A stretch of 64,000 nucleotides of DNA from positions 3,453,501 to 3,517,500 of the forward strand of contig JAUTXW010002359.1 in NCBI GenBank assembly GCA_030620095.1, read 5' to 3'. The position numbers were made by a program, and so were the translations under genes. The notes beneath the pieces were generated by a model, which ran no database searches, was not told the DNA's origin, and saw only the letters and a list, made by a program, of their open reading frames with translations. Shown here piece after piece: positions 1 through 12,679 of this stretch. The stretch's first letter is position 1, and every line of letters begins with the position of its first letter. This stretch comes from Kuschelorhynchus macadamiae. Its lineage: Eukaryota > Arthropoda > Insecta > Coleoptera > Curculionidae.

Positions 1-1474
1 ATTGGTAGAATTGATGAGAGTAGTATGCAAAACCCGTATGGGATACAGTTTCAGAGCCGTCAGTATATATAATTTTATGGTCTGAGAATTCAGTGTGGCA
101 TATATTATTAAAATGATTTTTAAGAGTTGTAGGATTAGTTTGTCGTGTAAGAGCATATTTAGGTTTATATTAGGAGTATTAATAGTCCAGGGAGCGAATA
201 TATGTGGAGGGGGTTGGTAAGGGCTAGGGAAGTTTATGTTGTGCTCGTTTTTGAAAAAAAGAAAAATGATGTTAGGCTGTGATTCGAATTTACGTAAAGT
301 GACGGGGGATATCTAGGATAAAAGAAAGAATTATATAAGGGGTGGAGAGGATTGCTGCATAGTTTAGCTGAGTATTTGAGAAATAAATTGATGTTGAATG
401 TGATTAATGAAAGCTAAAAATTGAAGACTTGGAATAGGGCTAGTTGTGAAGGCACCCAAAGAAAGACGAACGGCATTATTCTGTATTGGATCCAAGCACT
501 CAATGTAGAGCCCGGATTTTTGGGCCGAAGCATATACAATGGAGCCATAGTCTATTTTGGATCTAATAACTGTTCTGTATATGTGCAGCAGTGATTCGTA
601 ATTTGAACCCCAGGATATGTTTGAGAGCATTTTTAAAAGGTTAATATCTTTGAGACATCTAGTTTTGAGATACTGGAAACGATCTTTCCAGTTGAGACTA
701 CAATTAAAAAACATGCCTAGAAATATTGATTTGGGGAGACTGGGAATGAGACATTCGGCTATGCTTAGATTATTCACCTTAGGACAGTTCCTCTTGCGAC
801 AATAGTGAGTAATGGATGATTTATCTGGAGAGATTTTTGGAACCATTTTGAGTAGTTCATCTATATAGAGAGTTTAATGAAGACTGTATAACCCTTTCAC
901 ACACTCTAGAACTGTGAGATGAATAATATAATACAATATCATCGGCATGTAAGCGATAGGGAACCTGAGGATTAATGAAATATCTTATGCTATTGAGAGC
1001 AATCATGAATAAGGAGGGACCGAGGACTGAGCACTCGGGAATGTCATTCTCAAGAGTCTTAATATTGGATAATGATTGTCCAATTCTAACTTGAAACGTC
1101 CTGTTCGACATAAAGCGTTGTATGTATACAGGTAAGTTGCCGCGTAAACCCCAATTATAGAGAGTTCTTACGATATTATATCTCCATGTCGTTTCAAAGG
1201 CATGTGATAAATCAAGAAAAGCGGCGATAAGGTGATTTTTGATGAAATACTTATTGTGCAGGTCAATGCTGAAACCAACCAGGTGGTTAGTTGTAGATTG
1301 ACTCTTGCGGAAGTCCATTCGATTAGGATACAACAGTTTGTTTTTCCCCATATACCACATAAGACGAAAGTTGACCATCCTTTCCATTAACTTAAAGATG
1401 TGATCCGTTAAGGAGATGGGACGGTAATATTTGACATCGGTGATAAGCTTTTCATATTTATGGATAGGGATCAT
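1..1474 (-). pseudogene. LINE reverse transcriptase relic (Jockey/R1/I-like group)
   Basis: Two minus-strand open blocks (1474-857 and 846-364) are parts of one non-LTR retrotransposon polymerase. The first has YRPISLT, then FLDLSHAF (the palm aspartate of motif A), a motif-B run CSVLGPSLF (usually QGSVLGP) and ADDIVLYY (the ADD catalytic motif). The second has LGMFFNCSLNWKDRF and a run ending in IDYGSIVY, typical of the thumb/connection region downstream of the polymerase in Jockey- and R1-type LINEs. The frame breaks near 850 and stops appear below 364, where similarity fades toward the window edge. The endonuclease that should lie above 1500 is not recognisable. No start codon can be assigned; this is a 5'-truncated, frameshifted copy that cannot encode a working enzyme. 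The domain call is secure, the clade is not. Confidence 0.85.
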
Positions 1475-1717
1475 AATTGAATGTGACCAGGATGATGGAA
1501 AGAGATTTTGTGTCCAGATTATGTTGTAGATTTAGAGTTTAGAGAACTTTCAACATTATTCTTTGCATTGGTTTATTTGTTCTTTTTTTCAATAACATTT
1601 CTGGACGATGTGGTGAATGCGCTTCATATTGTTATAATTCCACTGGAAACTCATCTCGCCATCTGGTCTTCCTGGTCAGCTTGTAATGTTTAAAAAGGGA
1701 GTTTATGTATATGCATA
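1475..1717. other. Unassigned flank of the LINE relic
   Basis: Reading continues weakly on the minus strand just above 1474 (SFHHPGH-like) and may be more of the same LINE, but no motif can be named. Confidence 0.4.
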
Positions 1718-1830
1718 TGTGTTACTAAATGATTACAGACGGAATTAAATTGGGTCAGATTTCACTATTTCTAAAAAAAGAAAGATTTATATTAGGAAGT
1801 ACAGGGTAAAAGAAATTTACTAGTTTCTTA
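1718..1830 (+). repeat. Fragment of the Rep-A terminal block
   Basis: The stretch from the GTGTTACTAAATG-like start through CACTATTTCT, a short A-rich run and GGGTAAAAGAAATTTAC resembles the end of the Rep-A array at 33.24-33.36 kb and, inverted, 42.77-42.88 kb and 62.32-62.40 kb. It is a solo copy of that end. Confidence 0.55.
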
Positions 1831-2092
1831 ATGCTTTTTAATAAAAGTTTTTCAATTTAAAAGTTTATTTTTTTTCATAGGCTTATACTAAATAGAATTA
1901 AATATTTTTAATTATCATTTTATTTTATGAAAATAGATTTATTCAGTTTCTTATACAATTAGTCTACTTTAGAGTATACCCAGTACAAATACAGTTTTAA
2001 GCACAAAAGCGTGGCTAATGGTCACATATTGTTATGCGTTTCTATGTTCTAATGGAATAGAAGCCAACTTCCAACAATCATTACTGGGTTAC

Positions 2093-2225
2093 TAACTGAA
2101 AAATGGCTGGCGAAATATCACCTGAATAAGATCGGGGTTAGCAACTGCAAGTTTTGCGCCAAGGTAGACGATACAACTGAACATTTGATCTGTCGATCGA
2201 TAGAGAGAATTGAGGTGTGCTTGGT
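2093..2225 (+). pseudogene. LINE C-terminal tail fragment (CxxC-H-C knuckle)
   Basis: The plus frame starting with KWLAKYHLNKIGVSNC continues into CKFCAKVDDTTEHLICRS. The pattern CxxC, about 8 residues, H, three residues, C, preceded by a YHLNKIG-like helix, is the usual C-terminal tail of Jockey/R1/I-type LINE ORF2 proteins, after the polymerase or RNase H. Only about 45 residues are readable, with no start and with unrelated sequence on both sides. It points the opposite way from the LINE at 1-1474, so it is probably a separate insertion remnant. Confidence 0.6.
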
Positions 2226-2289
2226 CTAAACGGGTCTTTTTATTAAAAAAAAAGGTCTTTGTTCTGAGATGTCTACCTGGGGACAATAG

Positions 2290-3555
2290 GTCTCAGCGAT
2301 TCTAGATTGGAACTACAGTTTTATTTTCTGTATATTTGTACATATATTTGAGTTGGAAATAGTATAAAAAAAATGTCAATTTTCGATAACTTTGTCTTCT
2401 GTAAAGTTTGTAGTTCTGGCACCTAGAGTGCATAAGAATATAGTAAACCCTCCTGTTAAAAGCTGAGTGCCAGCTTCAGAAGCGAAATTATGTCGGCCAT
2501 TTATATATTCTAGCATTTGTAGATTTAAGTTGTCATTAGTACAGCTTCTTCTGGTTCTTCAACATTGCTCATTGCGTTCGTGTATTTCTATCTCAAACCC
2601 ATAAGTAAATTTTGGAAGCACACAATCAAGCTTATAGTCAATCATTATAATATAACAGTGTTGTTTATTATGATATGGTGTCGCGCACGTTTTTTATACT
2701 TATAAAAAATTACAGAGTCAATTAGCTCCCAGTCTAAGATTTTCGTAAATATTTTTTGCCCAGGCTATGAGGTAATTAAATTAACTAGGTCACAATGAAT
2801 TTAACTCTTGCAATCATAAGCGTTATTTCTATTATAAATTAGTCTCAAAAACCATCCTACTTACTCTGCGGTATTAGAGATGGGAACCCAGTTCAAATAA
2901 CTACCCACATCTTGATAATATCTCCTTAAGCCTCTTCAGTTTCTGCAACCTAAAGTAAATACTCAAGTCGTTGAAAGCCCCATTATGTCATTGTTTATCT
3001 TAAAGGCCCCAAAATAGGGAAATGATACAAACCTATGTTCTATATTAAAGTATAAACAGAAGTCAAGCCAATATACACCTCAGCCATAATTTTCTAAAGA
3101 TGTGTCTTACTTTAAACAATGAACCCTAAGATCAGGTCGCATGCTTTAAGAAGAAAACGACCACCAGCATGACAATCAACTTTATTATTGTGGGTTTCTG
3201 TACAGGTACTAGACCAGTTTAGTGCAGGGATTTCATTTCTTGCACCTATAAGATTCCACTTACTTATAGAATTTCCATATATTATTTTTCACATGTCTAT
3301 TCCAGATTAATCAGGATTCAATTTGGATATCTCTAGATATCCAAATTAGATAGATAAATATGTTAGCTTTTGTGAGAGTCTAGTCGAGTTTAAACTAGTA
3401 ATTTAGTAATTTAAACTTCCGTTTTTGTTTCTTCTTTTGATAAACGGAGTTGTGGCGGTTTTGACAGACTGATTCTAAACCCTTTTCCTCGAAGTTTTTA
3501 TTAGCCTATGCATGCTGACAGATAGATCGCCTACAGACAGCTCCATAACAATGTT
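2290..3555. other. A+T-rich stretch without recognisable features
   Basis: No reading frame of note, no inverted or tandem repeat that I could see. Probably old decayed repeat or plain intergenic DNA. Confidence 0.6.
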
Positions 3556-3559
3556 TGCT

Positions 3560-4260
3560 CCATCTCCCTAACATTTGCTGCTCTATTTAATCTTAACGTT
3601 CATTATCATACGCGCGCTTTATTTCCCTGAATAACTTCACAGCCCTCTGGCAAGCTTCGTCGAAGGTCTTTTTTGAGTATATTTTCCAGCTCTTCAATAA
3701 AAGAGTCTGAGGTGAATTTTAGCATCTTTTCGAATACGTCTCTCAAGTAAATCTTACGCGGTTTACATGGGATTTAAGTTTGCACTTATCACAGGCCAGT
3801 CCATGGACCGAATACCTCGTGTCTGCAGAAAGTTTACTGTAATCCGTGTAGTATGTGGTCTAATGCATGAAGATGAAATTTGAACTCACAGCAAAAGCAA
3901 CAATTAGAACATGTTGGATTCACAAGATCTGAGATTCTGACTAATTTCACCTTAAAGTATTACAAGCCACCTCTAAATGTCTCTACTTCTCGTAGTTGGC
4001 AGCACAATATTGTTCATCTGGGTATATTTATACATGAACTTGACTATCACAACGTGTAAGACGGAATCTTGACTCCTCGGTGAAATGTACTGGTCTCCAA
4101 TTTCGAAGTTGCTAATGGATATGTCCACGAGCAAAATTTAAACGACATACTTTCTGATGCCGTGTCAAAATCGGTTTTCACATGGTCTTTTAGGTCGCAG
4201 GTTCGCTTCTCTTAAATGGTTTCTCATCGTCTGGTTTAAAACATCTAGTATCTGATTTGT
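3560..4260 (-). pseudogene. Tc1-like transposase relic
   Basis: Read on the minus strand with several frame changes and stops, this matches the order of a Tc1 transposase. Near 4230 is NQTMRNHLREANLRPKRP, the second DNA-binding helix-turn-helix region; next comes a decayed block around 4060-4160 where FTDESRF is expected; around 3780-3870 is ARPHTTRITVNFLQTRGI followed by MDWPVISANLNPM, the region that normally reads DNARPHTA and WPAxSPDLNPIEH with the second and third catalytic acids. Here SPDLNPIE has become SANLNPM and many stops are present. No terminal inverted repeats were identified. Tc1/mariner enzymes cut and paste DNA at TA sites; this copy is inactive. Confidence 0.8.
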
Positions 4261-4365
4261 TTTTATAGCAATTTGAAGATGATGCTAGGGTCCGATAAAA
4301 TTGCTTAGTTTTTCTCTTACTACCTTATTGAGTGCGTCTTTAATAGATATCTCATTCCATTTTAC

Positions 4366-5380
4366 CAGTGGCGGCTCTTGTATAATAAATTATTCGTTTG
4401 ACCGTCCCTCCTAATAGTTGTAATAAAACGTGAACCTTGGGAAAAGTTAAATACGCTACACTATTAGCCGCGCGCAGCGGTTCTAATGGTCTCGTTGCCT
4501 TCCTTAGGCATAATAAAATACGCTATACTAAGCTAGGCTGGGCAGTCCGACTTGCCCTGATTACCTTAAAGCTTGACGAAAGTACCCGAAGATTTCACAG
4601 TTACTGAGCGGAAGCCGAACGTGATAGCAAATGGAATATGAAATCGCGATTTGCATCATCAGCCAATCTCTTCTCATAATTCGATCGATCGGTCGCGGCA
4701 TCACGTCGGCATGCAGAAGCTCAATTGTTCATAGGTCGCGCCGTCGATATTCTAACTTGATATTCTTTCGGACGTTGTTAATCGATGAAAATTGATTGTT
4801 ATACTGTTTTTTGTAATATATATTTTTTTGTTTTTATGATCCATGTGTGAGTTGGAAATATACAGGAAATAAAATGTTGGTAGTGACTAGTGCAAAAAAT
4901 AAACAACTTAATTTTGCAAAAATAATCCATTTCAATGTTTGAGTTGTGAATGTAGTTGAAATAAAATGTGGATAGTGCAAAAAATTAAACAACTAAAGAG
5001 TTGCTAGCTAGACACAGCTTATAGAAAACCCCTTTGAACTTTTAATGAAAATGTATTTAAAAATCGTTATATTTTGAACAAAATTATAGATTGTGGTAAA
5101 TTTTGTGGGCCATAAATTTTGTTGAGGAGTTGGACCAAGATAGACACTATCCGCTTTAGCAATGTTAAGTATCGAGAAATCGTTAATAAAAGAAATGTGC
5201 GTACTATTTTAACGAACATTTCATTCACGATTTTTCAAGTTCTAAAGAACCAGGAGTAGACCTGAACTTGAAGAAATTTAAAGCCCAATTTAAAGAGAGG
5301 ATATTTATTTTTATTTTAAGTATCCCTGTTTTTAAATTTGTTATTGACCTCCCAATATAATTCACCACGAGCCGCCACTG
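4366..5380. mobile_element. Non-autonomous hAT-like element
   Basis: The element begins CAGTGGCGGCTCTTG and ends CACGAGCCGCCACTG, which are inverted copies of each other with one mismatch over 15 bases. Flanks are CATTTTAC (4358-4365) and CATTAAAC (5381-5388), 6 of 8 identical, as expected for an aged 8-bp hAT target duplication. The 1.0-kb interior holds no transposase reading frame; direct short repeats (aataaaatgt..tagtgcaaaaaa) occur at 4866-4990. It must have moved with a hAT enzyme made elsewhere. Confidence 0.75.
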
Positions 5381-5388
5381 CATTAAAC

Positions 5389-6455
5389 TCAAGAAAACAA
5401 CTTGTGCAATTTCTTCCTAAATAAGATGCCGCATTTTTATTTCCCTGATGTAAAACTGATTTTTTAAAAATTGTTTGTTGTTTTTGTTTTCTAGACTTGC
5501 ATCCATTCACTTTGTTTTCTGTAGTTTCTTTTTAATGGTTAACTTAACTAATACTACTTCGAATATTGCGTGTGTATTTTAAAATGTGTGTTGTCTCAGA
5601 ATTTGTTTGAATTATTACTTTAAAGGTGACGTAATTGGAAAAAAATATTCCTCTAATTTTTTTGAGCAGCGTATATATTTTCAAGTTTGTATTACCTCGT
5701 TTTCATTAACCACCCCGATAAAGTAAGTATACTTTTTTTGTTGGCCGCTGCTGCCTTCAAGAAGTGGAATAAAATACTAACCTTTTTTCGTGAAAAAAAT
5801 TTAATAGTATAGCTTTAGAGGCTCTGAAAAATACAGTCATTGACAGTGAAAGGGTCATTAAGTTTTAATTCGGTCTTACATTCAAAGAAGATAAAGGCGA
5901 TTCTTGTGCCTTTGAGAATTACTAATTATGAGTCTCTATTCTGGATAATTAACTCTAGAGCTTTTGCGGCATGGACAGACGCGCTTTTATGTTGAGTAAT
6001 TTAGTAGCTACTTCTTAGGGGGTCACTTTGCATTGTAGGCCAGGGAAATAGTACATAATATAATAGGAATTTTTCTATAAGGAAACTGCTTTCACGAATT
6101 GTTAAAACGCTACTTAATAATGTTATTTATTAAAATAATTTATGAAAGTATATTGCCTAAAGTGTCGAAAAATATTTTTTTAAATCGTAACACCTGCAGA
6201 AAATAACTGATAATTGAAAAATGGGCTGTACTTGCAAGAAGTTTCAAATATAGAAGTTACAAATTGCATAAGTTATTAAAAAGCTAACTTTTAAGGGTTG
6301 TTCGCGATATTCTCGGGATATAATCGACGCTTTTCCACCGGACACACCCATTTTAGTAGAGAAGTAAAAAATCAATTTTCGACACTTTCGGCAATTGTTT
6401 ATATATTTTTCCCAATTATTTTTTGGATGGATTTTTATAAAATAACATTATTTTG
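5389..6455. other. A+T-rich stretch without recognisable features
   Basis: Only short accidental frames. No repeat shared with the rest of the window was noticed. Confidence 0.55.
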
Positions 6456-6459
6456 GATG

Positions 6460-6680
6460 GTAGTTCTTGGGATTAGATCGTGTCAAAATGGAATCATTAT
6501 CCGACGTTTCGCCTTCGATTGAACGAGACATCTTCAGGGATCTTTACTTCAGGAAACCGAAGCACTAAATGAGCTCGGAGAGATCTAGGCCGGTTATTTA
6601 TAGTCGACCCGTATTCATCGAGCCGTGACCCGGTGTAATGCTCAGTTTCCACGTTTGATGTAGACTGAAGCCCGTAGATA
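6460..6680 (-). mobile_element. Solo terminal repeat of PLE1
   Basis: About 220 bp that match, with scattered substitutions, the last 220 bp of both PLE1 copies (27.50-27.72 kb, same orientation, and 30.37-30.60 kb, inverted). Shared landmarks are TTGGGATTAGA, CCGACGTTTCGCC, CATCTTCAGGGATCTT, ATTTATAGTCGACC and CACGTTTGATGTAGACTG. No coding sequence is attached. It is more diverged than the two PLE1 copies are from each other, so it is older. Confidence 0.85.
6503..6537 (-). ncRNA. Hammerhead-ribozyme-like motif (PLE1 solo end)
   Basis: On the minus strand: CTGAAGA, one extra T, stem II GTCT/AGGC (one G-U pair), then GAAACGTC. Same layout as in the PLE1 copies. No ordinary stem III is present; ACGT is self-complementary, so pairing in a dimer is the likely arrangement. 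Confidence 0.55.
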
Positions 6681-6836
6681 TTTTTAGCAGTATAGTGTCC
6701 TTATATTCTTTACCGTGGTAGGCTGTTTTTGTGGGTTCAGGACAACAAATGAAACCTCCTTTTATTTAGAAAATGCCGTTTTGGCTTTTATTAAGTCTTT
6801 ATCAAGGCTGGAAAAGAAATTATAATATATACCGAC

Positions 6837-7222
6837 ATATGGTATATTTCCTTTCAGGCGGCAGTATATAAAGAACGACAATAACAACACTAAGTATATA
6901 CGTTCTTAAGACATACTAAAAAATGAATTAATTAGGATAGTTTACGGCAAACAAAAACGAATCATAAAAATAAATGTGAAGCCTATCACAGTACAACTTA
7001 AATGTTAATAAAATAAAATAAAGTGTGAATGTCTTGTAATTGTTTTATTTTATTTTAACATTTAAGTTGTACTGTGATACACCTTTACATTTATTTTTAT
7101 GAATTTTTTTGTTTAACATAAACTATCCTAATTAGTTTTTTAGTACATCCTAAGAACGTATATACTCACTATCGTTATAGTCGTTACTTATATACTAACG
7201 CCTGAAAGAAAATATAGCATAT
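6837..7222. repeat. Foldback (long inverted repeat), about 390 bp
   Basis: Arms at about 6837-7012 and 7040-7222 are inverted copies with several mismatches; shared runs include CTTTCAGGCG, AGAACGTATATAC and AACATTTAAGTTGTACTGTG. The centre is near 7025. The outer ends read ATATGGTATATTTCC and its inverse ATATGCTATATTTTC. No protein. A MITE-like foldback of unknown class. Confidence 0.8.
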
Positions 7223-7649
7223 GTATATATGTAATGTAATGGGGGTTGAATGTTGGTATGGGTTCTCAGGGGTTGTATATATTGCTGAGATGTATACAAC
7301 AACAAAACTCCGGGAAATGCCCGCTGATCTAAAAGCTCTACCAACGAATTCTACTCTCACGTCCAAGAAGACTTCGATCGTGTGACCCCTGGGTGCATGG
7401 CGTACATTCGGTGTGCGTTATGTAGCAGACGAGAGAGGTTGAAAGGCGAGTCTCCGGCGGCTTAAAACTGGAGTCTTTCGGCTAAGGGAAGAAACCCCGA
7501 CAGAAAATCCCGGTCATTCAAGTTGGGGGTTTAGGCGTTGGACTGTTTCTCCAGCACTAAAACAAGGAAACATATACCAAAAAAACAAACAAAGCATTGG
7601 AAACTCAGTCGGAAAACAAATAAGAGGAAAACAGCTACGGAAAAAGACA

Positions 7650-8440
7650 ATGAATATTGGAACTTGGAATGTTAAATCGCTAACCGGAAAACTTGAAGTG
7701 GTGAGAAGAGAAGCCGAGAACTTAAATCTAGATATCATTGCGCTAACGGAGACCAAGAAAAAATTAACTGATACAGAAAGAAAAGGACAGTACATATATT
7801 TATACAGTGGGGTAACCAAAAACGAAGGAGCTAAGAGAGGATTATCCATACTGATCAAAAAGAAATGGGAAAAACAGATTACAGATTGGGAAGCAATAAA
7901 TAAGAACATTCTCCGTGTAAATATAAAAATATACCAGAAAAGAATTTCCCTCATTGCCGTATATGCCCCGTCCAATGATAAACTAGTAGCTGTAAAGGAA
8001 GAATTCTTTGAAAAACTCAGTGAAATACTGAGAGAGATCGGAGGGAGAACTGATAGTCCTTGGCGATCTAAATGCTAGAACGGGATCACAAAATCGTAGT
8101 CAGGTTATTGGGCCATATGGAGAAGATGTATACAATGATAACGGAAAACGATTAATACATTTATGTCATAACAAAGGGCTAAAAATAACTAACCGTTTCT
8201 ACATGCACAAGGATATACACAGGTTCACATGGGTACAACCAACATCTAACCTAAAATTAAACATCGACTACATCATAGTGAAAGAAGACACAAAACTAAA
8301 GATCAACGGCGTTAAAGCTATGATTGGCCCAGACTGCGATTCGAATCACTTCCTGGTTAAGAGTAAAATAGTCGTTCCCTATATCTCAAACGACGAGTCA
8401 CAAACTTTAAAGAGTTGGAGGAGATTAAAAAACCCAAATA
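7650..8440 (+). pseudogene. LINE APE-type endonuclease domain
   Basis: Starting at ATG 7650 the frame reads MNIGTWNVKSLTGKLE, the N-terminus of an exonuclease III-like (APE) endonuclease, with LTETKKK (catalytic glutamate), then SLIAVYAPSNDK. At about 8045 the frame shifts by one, then reads LVLGDLNARTGSQNR (the GDxNAR motif), FTWVQPTSNLKLNIDYII (the HxDYI motif region) and GPDCDSNHFLVKSKI (the C-terminal SDH motif is here SNH). This domain nicks genomic DNA to prime target-primed reverse transcription. One frameshift and the altered SDH motif suggest it is dead. The next residues run into a deletion before the polymerase. Confidence 0.85.
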
Positions 8441-8469
8441 TAACCCCCAAAGTCTCATCCATGACAGCA

Positions 8470-9350
8470 GAGAGACCGAATATAGCCAATACGAAGAAGA
8501 AGAACAAGGTGGGTTTAGAGCTGGCCGTTCTTGAACGGATAATATTTTCTGCCTAAAACAAGTAATAGAAAAGAAAACCGCTCGAAATAGAGATGTACAT
8601 CTAACGTTTGTAGACTTGAAAAAGGTTTATGACAACATACCATTGAACAAAATGTGGGAAATCCTGATTTCATCACCAATAAACCATACTTTAACAAAAG
8701 CATTACAAAATCTGTACGCAGGTTCACTCTCCAAAATTAAGATTGGAAATTATCTCACCAACAGTTTTGCAGTAACTAAAGGACTAAGGCAGGGATGCTA
8801 TGTATCTCCAACACTATTCAAATTATATATAGCAACCGCATTTAAAAATTGGAAAAGAAAAATAAATAGAATGGGTATGGAGCTCAGCAATACTTGCCTA
8901 TATACTCTTCAGTTTGCAGACGACCAGGTCGAAATCGAAAATCATAAAGGACGACATGGAGTACATGATGCGAAAACTGATCGAGGAACACTCGAAATGG
9001 GGATTGGAAGTAAATATCGAGAAAACAAAATATCTCTGTGTTGGTTCAGGACATGACATAAATCTTACTGTTGACAACAACCAAGACATTGAATCCCGCC
9101 GGGAATAGCGATATCTGGGAGTTGCATTCGATAGAACAGGCACCGATGAAAAAGAAATAAGTTCGAGAATCATACAAGCTAAGAGAACAATACACTGCCT
9201 TAATAGCATTTTATTGAGTAAAGAAATATCCAAGAAAGGAAAATTCAACATATGTTTGCCATGATTAAGAGTAGTCTTCTATATGAAGCAGAAATATGGA
9301 GAATCACGGAAAGAAATCGGAGAAGACTCGAGGTAGTGTAAATAGATGCA
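8470..9350 (+). pseudogene. LINE reverse transcriptase, 5'-deleted
   Basis: From about 8490 the plus strand reads EEEQGGFRAGRS, a stop, then DNIFCLKQVIEKK and FVDLKKVYDN (motif A with its aspartate), KGLRQGCYVSPTLFKLYI (motif B) and LQFADDQV (motif C, ADD). A frame change near 8915 is followed by DMEYMMRKLIEEHSKWGLE, VNIEKTKYLCVG and RYLGVAFDRTGTDEKEI, the usual thumb region. Polymerase motifs 0-2 upstream of GGFRAGRS are missing, so about 200-300 residues were lost together with the linker to the endonuclease. Stops near 9107, 9264 and 9342 confirm decay. Confidence 0.85.
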
Positions 9351-9629
9351 GTTAGAAGATCATTAAGGATATCTAAGATCGAATAAGAAATGGAGATGTG
9401 AAGAACCGCATGGGAATAGAGGGGACAATCACACTAGATTTAGAAAGGAAGCAACTGATTTGAACAACGAAAGACTTCCAAAACAATGTCTAGAATGGCA
9501 ACCTCAAGAACATCGGAAACGAGGAAGACCCAAAACAAGCTGGAGTACCGATATCTAGAAAGCGATAATTGGTAGAAACCTTAGGGATGACCTATGACAG
9601 CAAAAGAAGGAGTGGAGTTTGGGTGTCTA

Positions 9630-10690
<1,061 letters not shown>

Positions 10691-10696
10691 TGTTTT

Positions 10697-10730
10697 GACG
10701 CTACGGCAGGAACACCCTTGCCTTTATCAA
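10697..10730 (-). ncRNA. Degenerate hammerhead-like motif below PLE3
   Basis: Minus strand: TTGATAA, one extra A, stem GGCA/TGCC extended by GG/CC with a bulge, then GTAGCGTC in place of GAAACGTC. It lies where the 3' terminal repeat of PLE3 would be. Core positions are damaged, so this is a weak call supported by position and by likeness to the PLE2 motif. Confidence 0.3.
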
Positions 10731-11026
10731 AAAGTTCATCCTAAAAGCTAAAATAGAATATGTACACTTTACAATAAAAACTCGTATTTCTTTTCACTTA
10801 CCATGAAACGTAAGTAATCCATTATAATTACAAAATTTTATAAGGAACAAATTTCACATATTTTACGAGCTACTCGACATATAACAAAAAAGACGACCAC
10901 AATAACGTACTGTTTGCAACTCGCTCTTTGGCGATATCACATACACTGATTTAAGTTTTATTATTTTTAACAAAATAACCCTTCGTTGGAATAAAAGGGA
11001 CGGGTGGCGCTTACCGTCGCATATGT
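10731..11026. other. Probable 3' untranslated region of PLE3
   Basis: Non-coding stretch between the last readable PLE3 codons and the hammerhead-like motif. No independent feature. Confidence 0.35.
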
Positions 11027-12052
11027 CGTAGTACACTTTATTTAACAGATCTATATCTTTTTTGTCATTTATGGCATGAGTATTTTTTTTATTTCTATCG
11101 ATTCGTAAATTTCCCTTTTCTTTTTATGTAATTCTGTTTTTAAAATTCTTGTTTGGTCAAAATCGAAAGCGTGATTATTTTGTTGGGCGTGTTTTGAAAA
11201 TGCAGTTTGGTTTTTTGTCGTACTTGTGGGCATACATTCGGGACTGTAAATATTGTCGTGTTTGCCCTAGTATAAACGCCATCACAATAAGGATTGTGAT
11301 ACCCATGCAAGGGCATGGTACCTGATATACTATATGTGTCTTTTTTAATTTTGAAGTTTTTGTCTTAAGTTTTGTGTAGTGTTGATCCAGCAAATTATAC
11401 CCCCTATGAGCAACTTGTATGTTATATTTAGAGAATAAATGTTTAAATTGTTCGGATAGCCCCTGTATATATAACTGTGTCAAGTAACTTTCCTTTGTTT
11501 TGTTTGATTGAATTGTTTTTTGGTGACCCAAGGTGTTGTAAAATTTCTTGATTCTTTTTTTGAACGCCGGGTTTATTAAATGAGTTGGATAACTATAAGA
11601 GCTTCTTTGGCTTTTTCGATTGTTTCTTTTCGAAACTCGGGATCTGATAATCGGGTTGTTCTATCTGTCAGGCCGATTATAACAGATTTTTTCTGAGTAA
11701 AAGGGTGATGGGATGAGTAATTTGTGTACCTACTAGACCATGTTTGTTTTGTATACCACTGTGTTTAGATGATGTTGTTTTTTCTGTTCAGTGTTATATC
11801 TAAAAAGCTAATTTTTTGGTTTTTTTCAAACTCAATGGTAAACTGTTATTTTGGATGGTAACTGTTAAACATTGTGACTATGTAATCAGTTTTTTCTTTG
11901 GGTACCAGAGTAATACAATCATCTACGTATCTATAAAAGAATGGTAAATTAAAATTTAGTTTTTCGTATACAAAAAGCCAGTACGATTTTGTGCCCACTC
12001 CAGTCGAGCTGTTCGATGCCGAGGGAGTAATCTTGGACATTTTGCACGACAT
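11027..12052 (-). pseudogene. Penelope-like element PLE3: reverse transcriptase C-terminus plus GIY-YIG region
   Basis: Minus strand, several frames. From 12052 down: FYRYVDDCITLVPKEK (polymerase motif C, YVDD), FTIEFEKNQKISFLDITL, SSHHPFTQKKSVIIGLTDR and PEFRKETIEKAKEAL, which is the usual order after YVDD in Penelope-like polymerases. A shift leads to the block 11531-11175 with QLYIQGLSEQFKHLF and HIVYQVPCPCMG, where VYxVPCxCG introduces a GIY-YIG endonuclease, here with the YIG core lost. A last shift gives a stretch down to about 11027 with KGNLRIDRNKKNTHAIN. The polymerase before YVDD is not readable. Penelope-like elements copy themselves with a telomerase-related polymerase and open targets with the GIY-YIG enzyme; this copy is inactive. 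Confidence 0.85.
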
Positions 12053-12178
12053 CTGGCCCTAAAATAAAAAAACAAACACTGTGATAAAAATTCCCACAAA
12101 ATGTTTAGTTTAATGATTAACAACATGAAACAAATCGAAGAAAATAATAATTATGCAGATTAGTAGAGAATACCCACC

Positions 12179-12507
12179 TTAAATTATTACGATTAAGGTT
12201 CTCGTAACTGTTCGATTAGATACTGCAACTCCGGTTTGTGTCCTAAAAGTAGCATTTTTTATTTTTGCACTTTGAATACTGTTCCTATGAACGTCTCTAA
12301 TCAAAGTTCGTTCCTCTCGTTGTCCAATTTTCTTTCGACGTCCACCATGGTAGCGGAAGTTTACGTTCCCGTCGAAATTATATTGACTTTTTATTCTACT
12401 TATCATTTTTGGCTAACACTGTAAATATTGGCAACCTCATGTTCACTCATTCCGCCATTTAAGAGACGAATACAGTTTCTTCTTTCATTTAAATTTAATT
12501 TAGGCAT
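12179..12507 (-). pseudogene. Tc1-like transposase N-terminus
   Basis: A start at 12507 gives MPKLNLNERRNCIRLLNGG then MSEHEVANIYSVSQK, the first helix-turn-helix (Psq/HTH-like) of Tc1/mariner enzymes, ending at a stop. One frame change later comes FRYHGGRRKKIGQREERTL and IRDVHRNSIQSAKI, the GRPR-like AT-hook linker and second helix-turn-helix, down to about 12179. The catalytic domain is absent. Only the DNA-binding half remains, between PLE3 and Rep-C. Confidence 0.75.
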
Positions 12508-12679
12508 TATTAACTGGTATTATATCACCACAAAGATAATAATTTTACAATTTTGACAGAGGAAATGCATTTCAGCTTCATGTCAATAGATGCATTAGGC
12601 ATTTGTTTCCCGCGATGACTTGATTAATAACAGAAACCGAGCAGAAAACAATGCAATTCTTAGGTATTGTACATGGTGG

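Noticed and set aside
7514..7975. 153-codon minus-strand frame over the LINE endonuclease
   Set aside because: Antisense shadow of the endonuclease frame on the plus strand.
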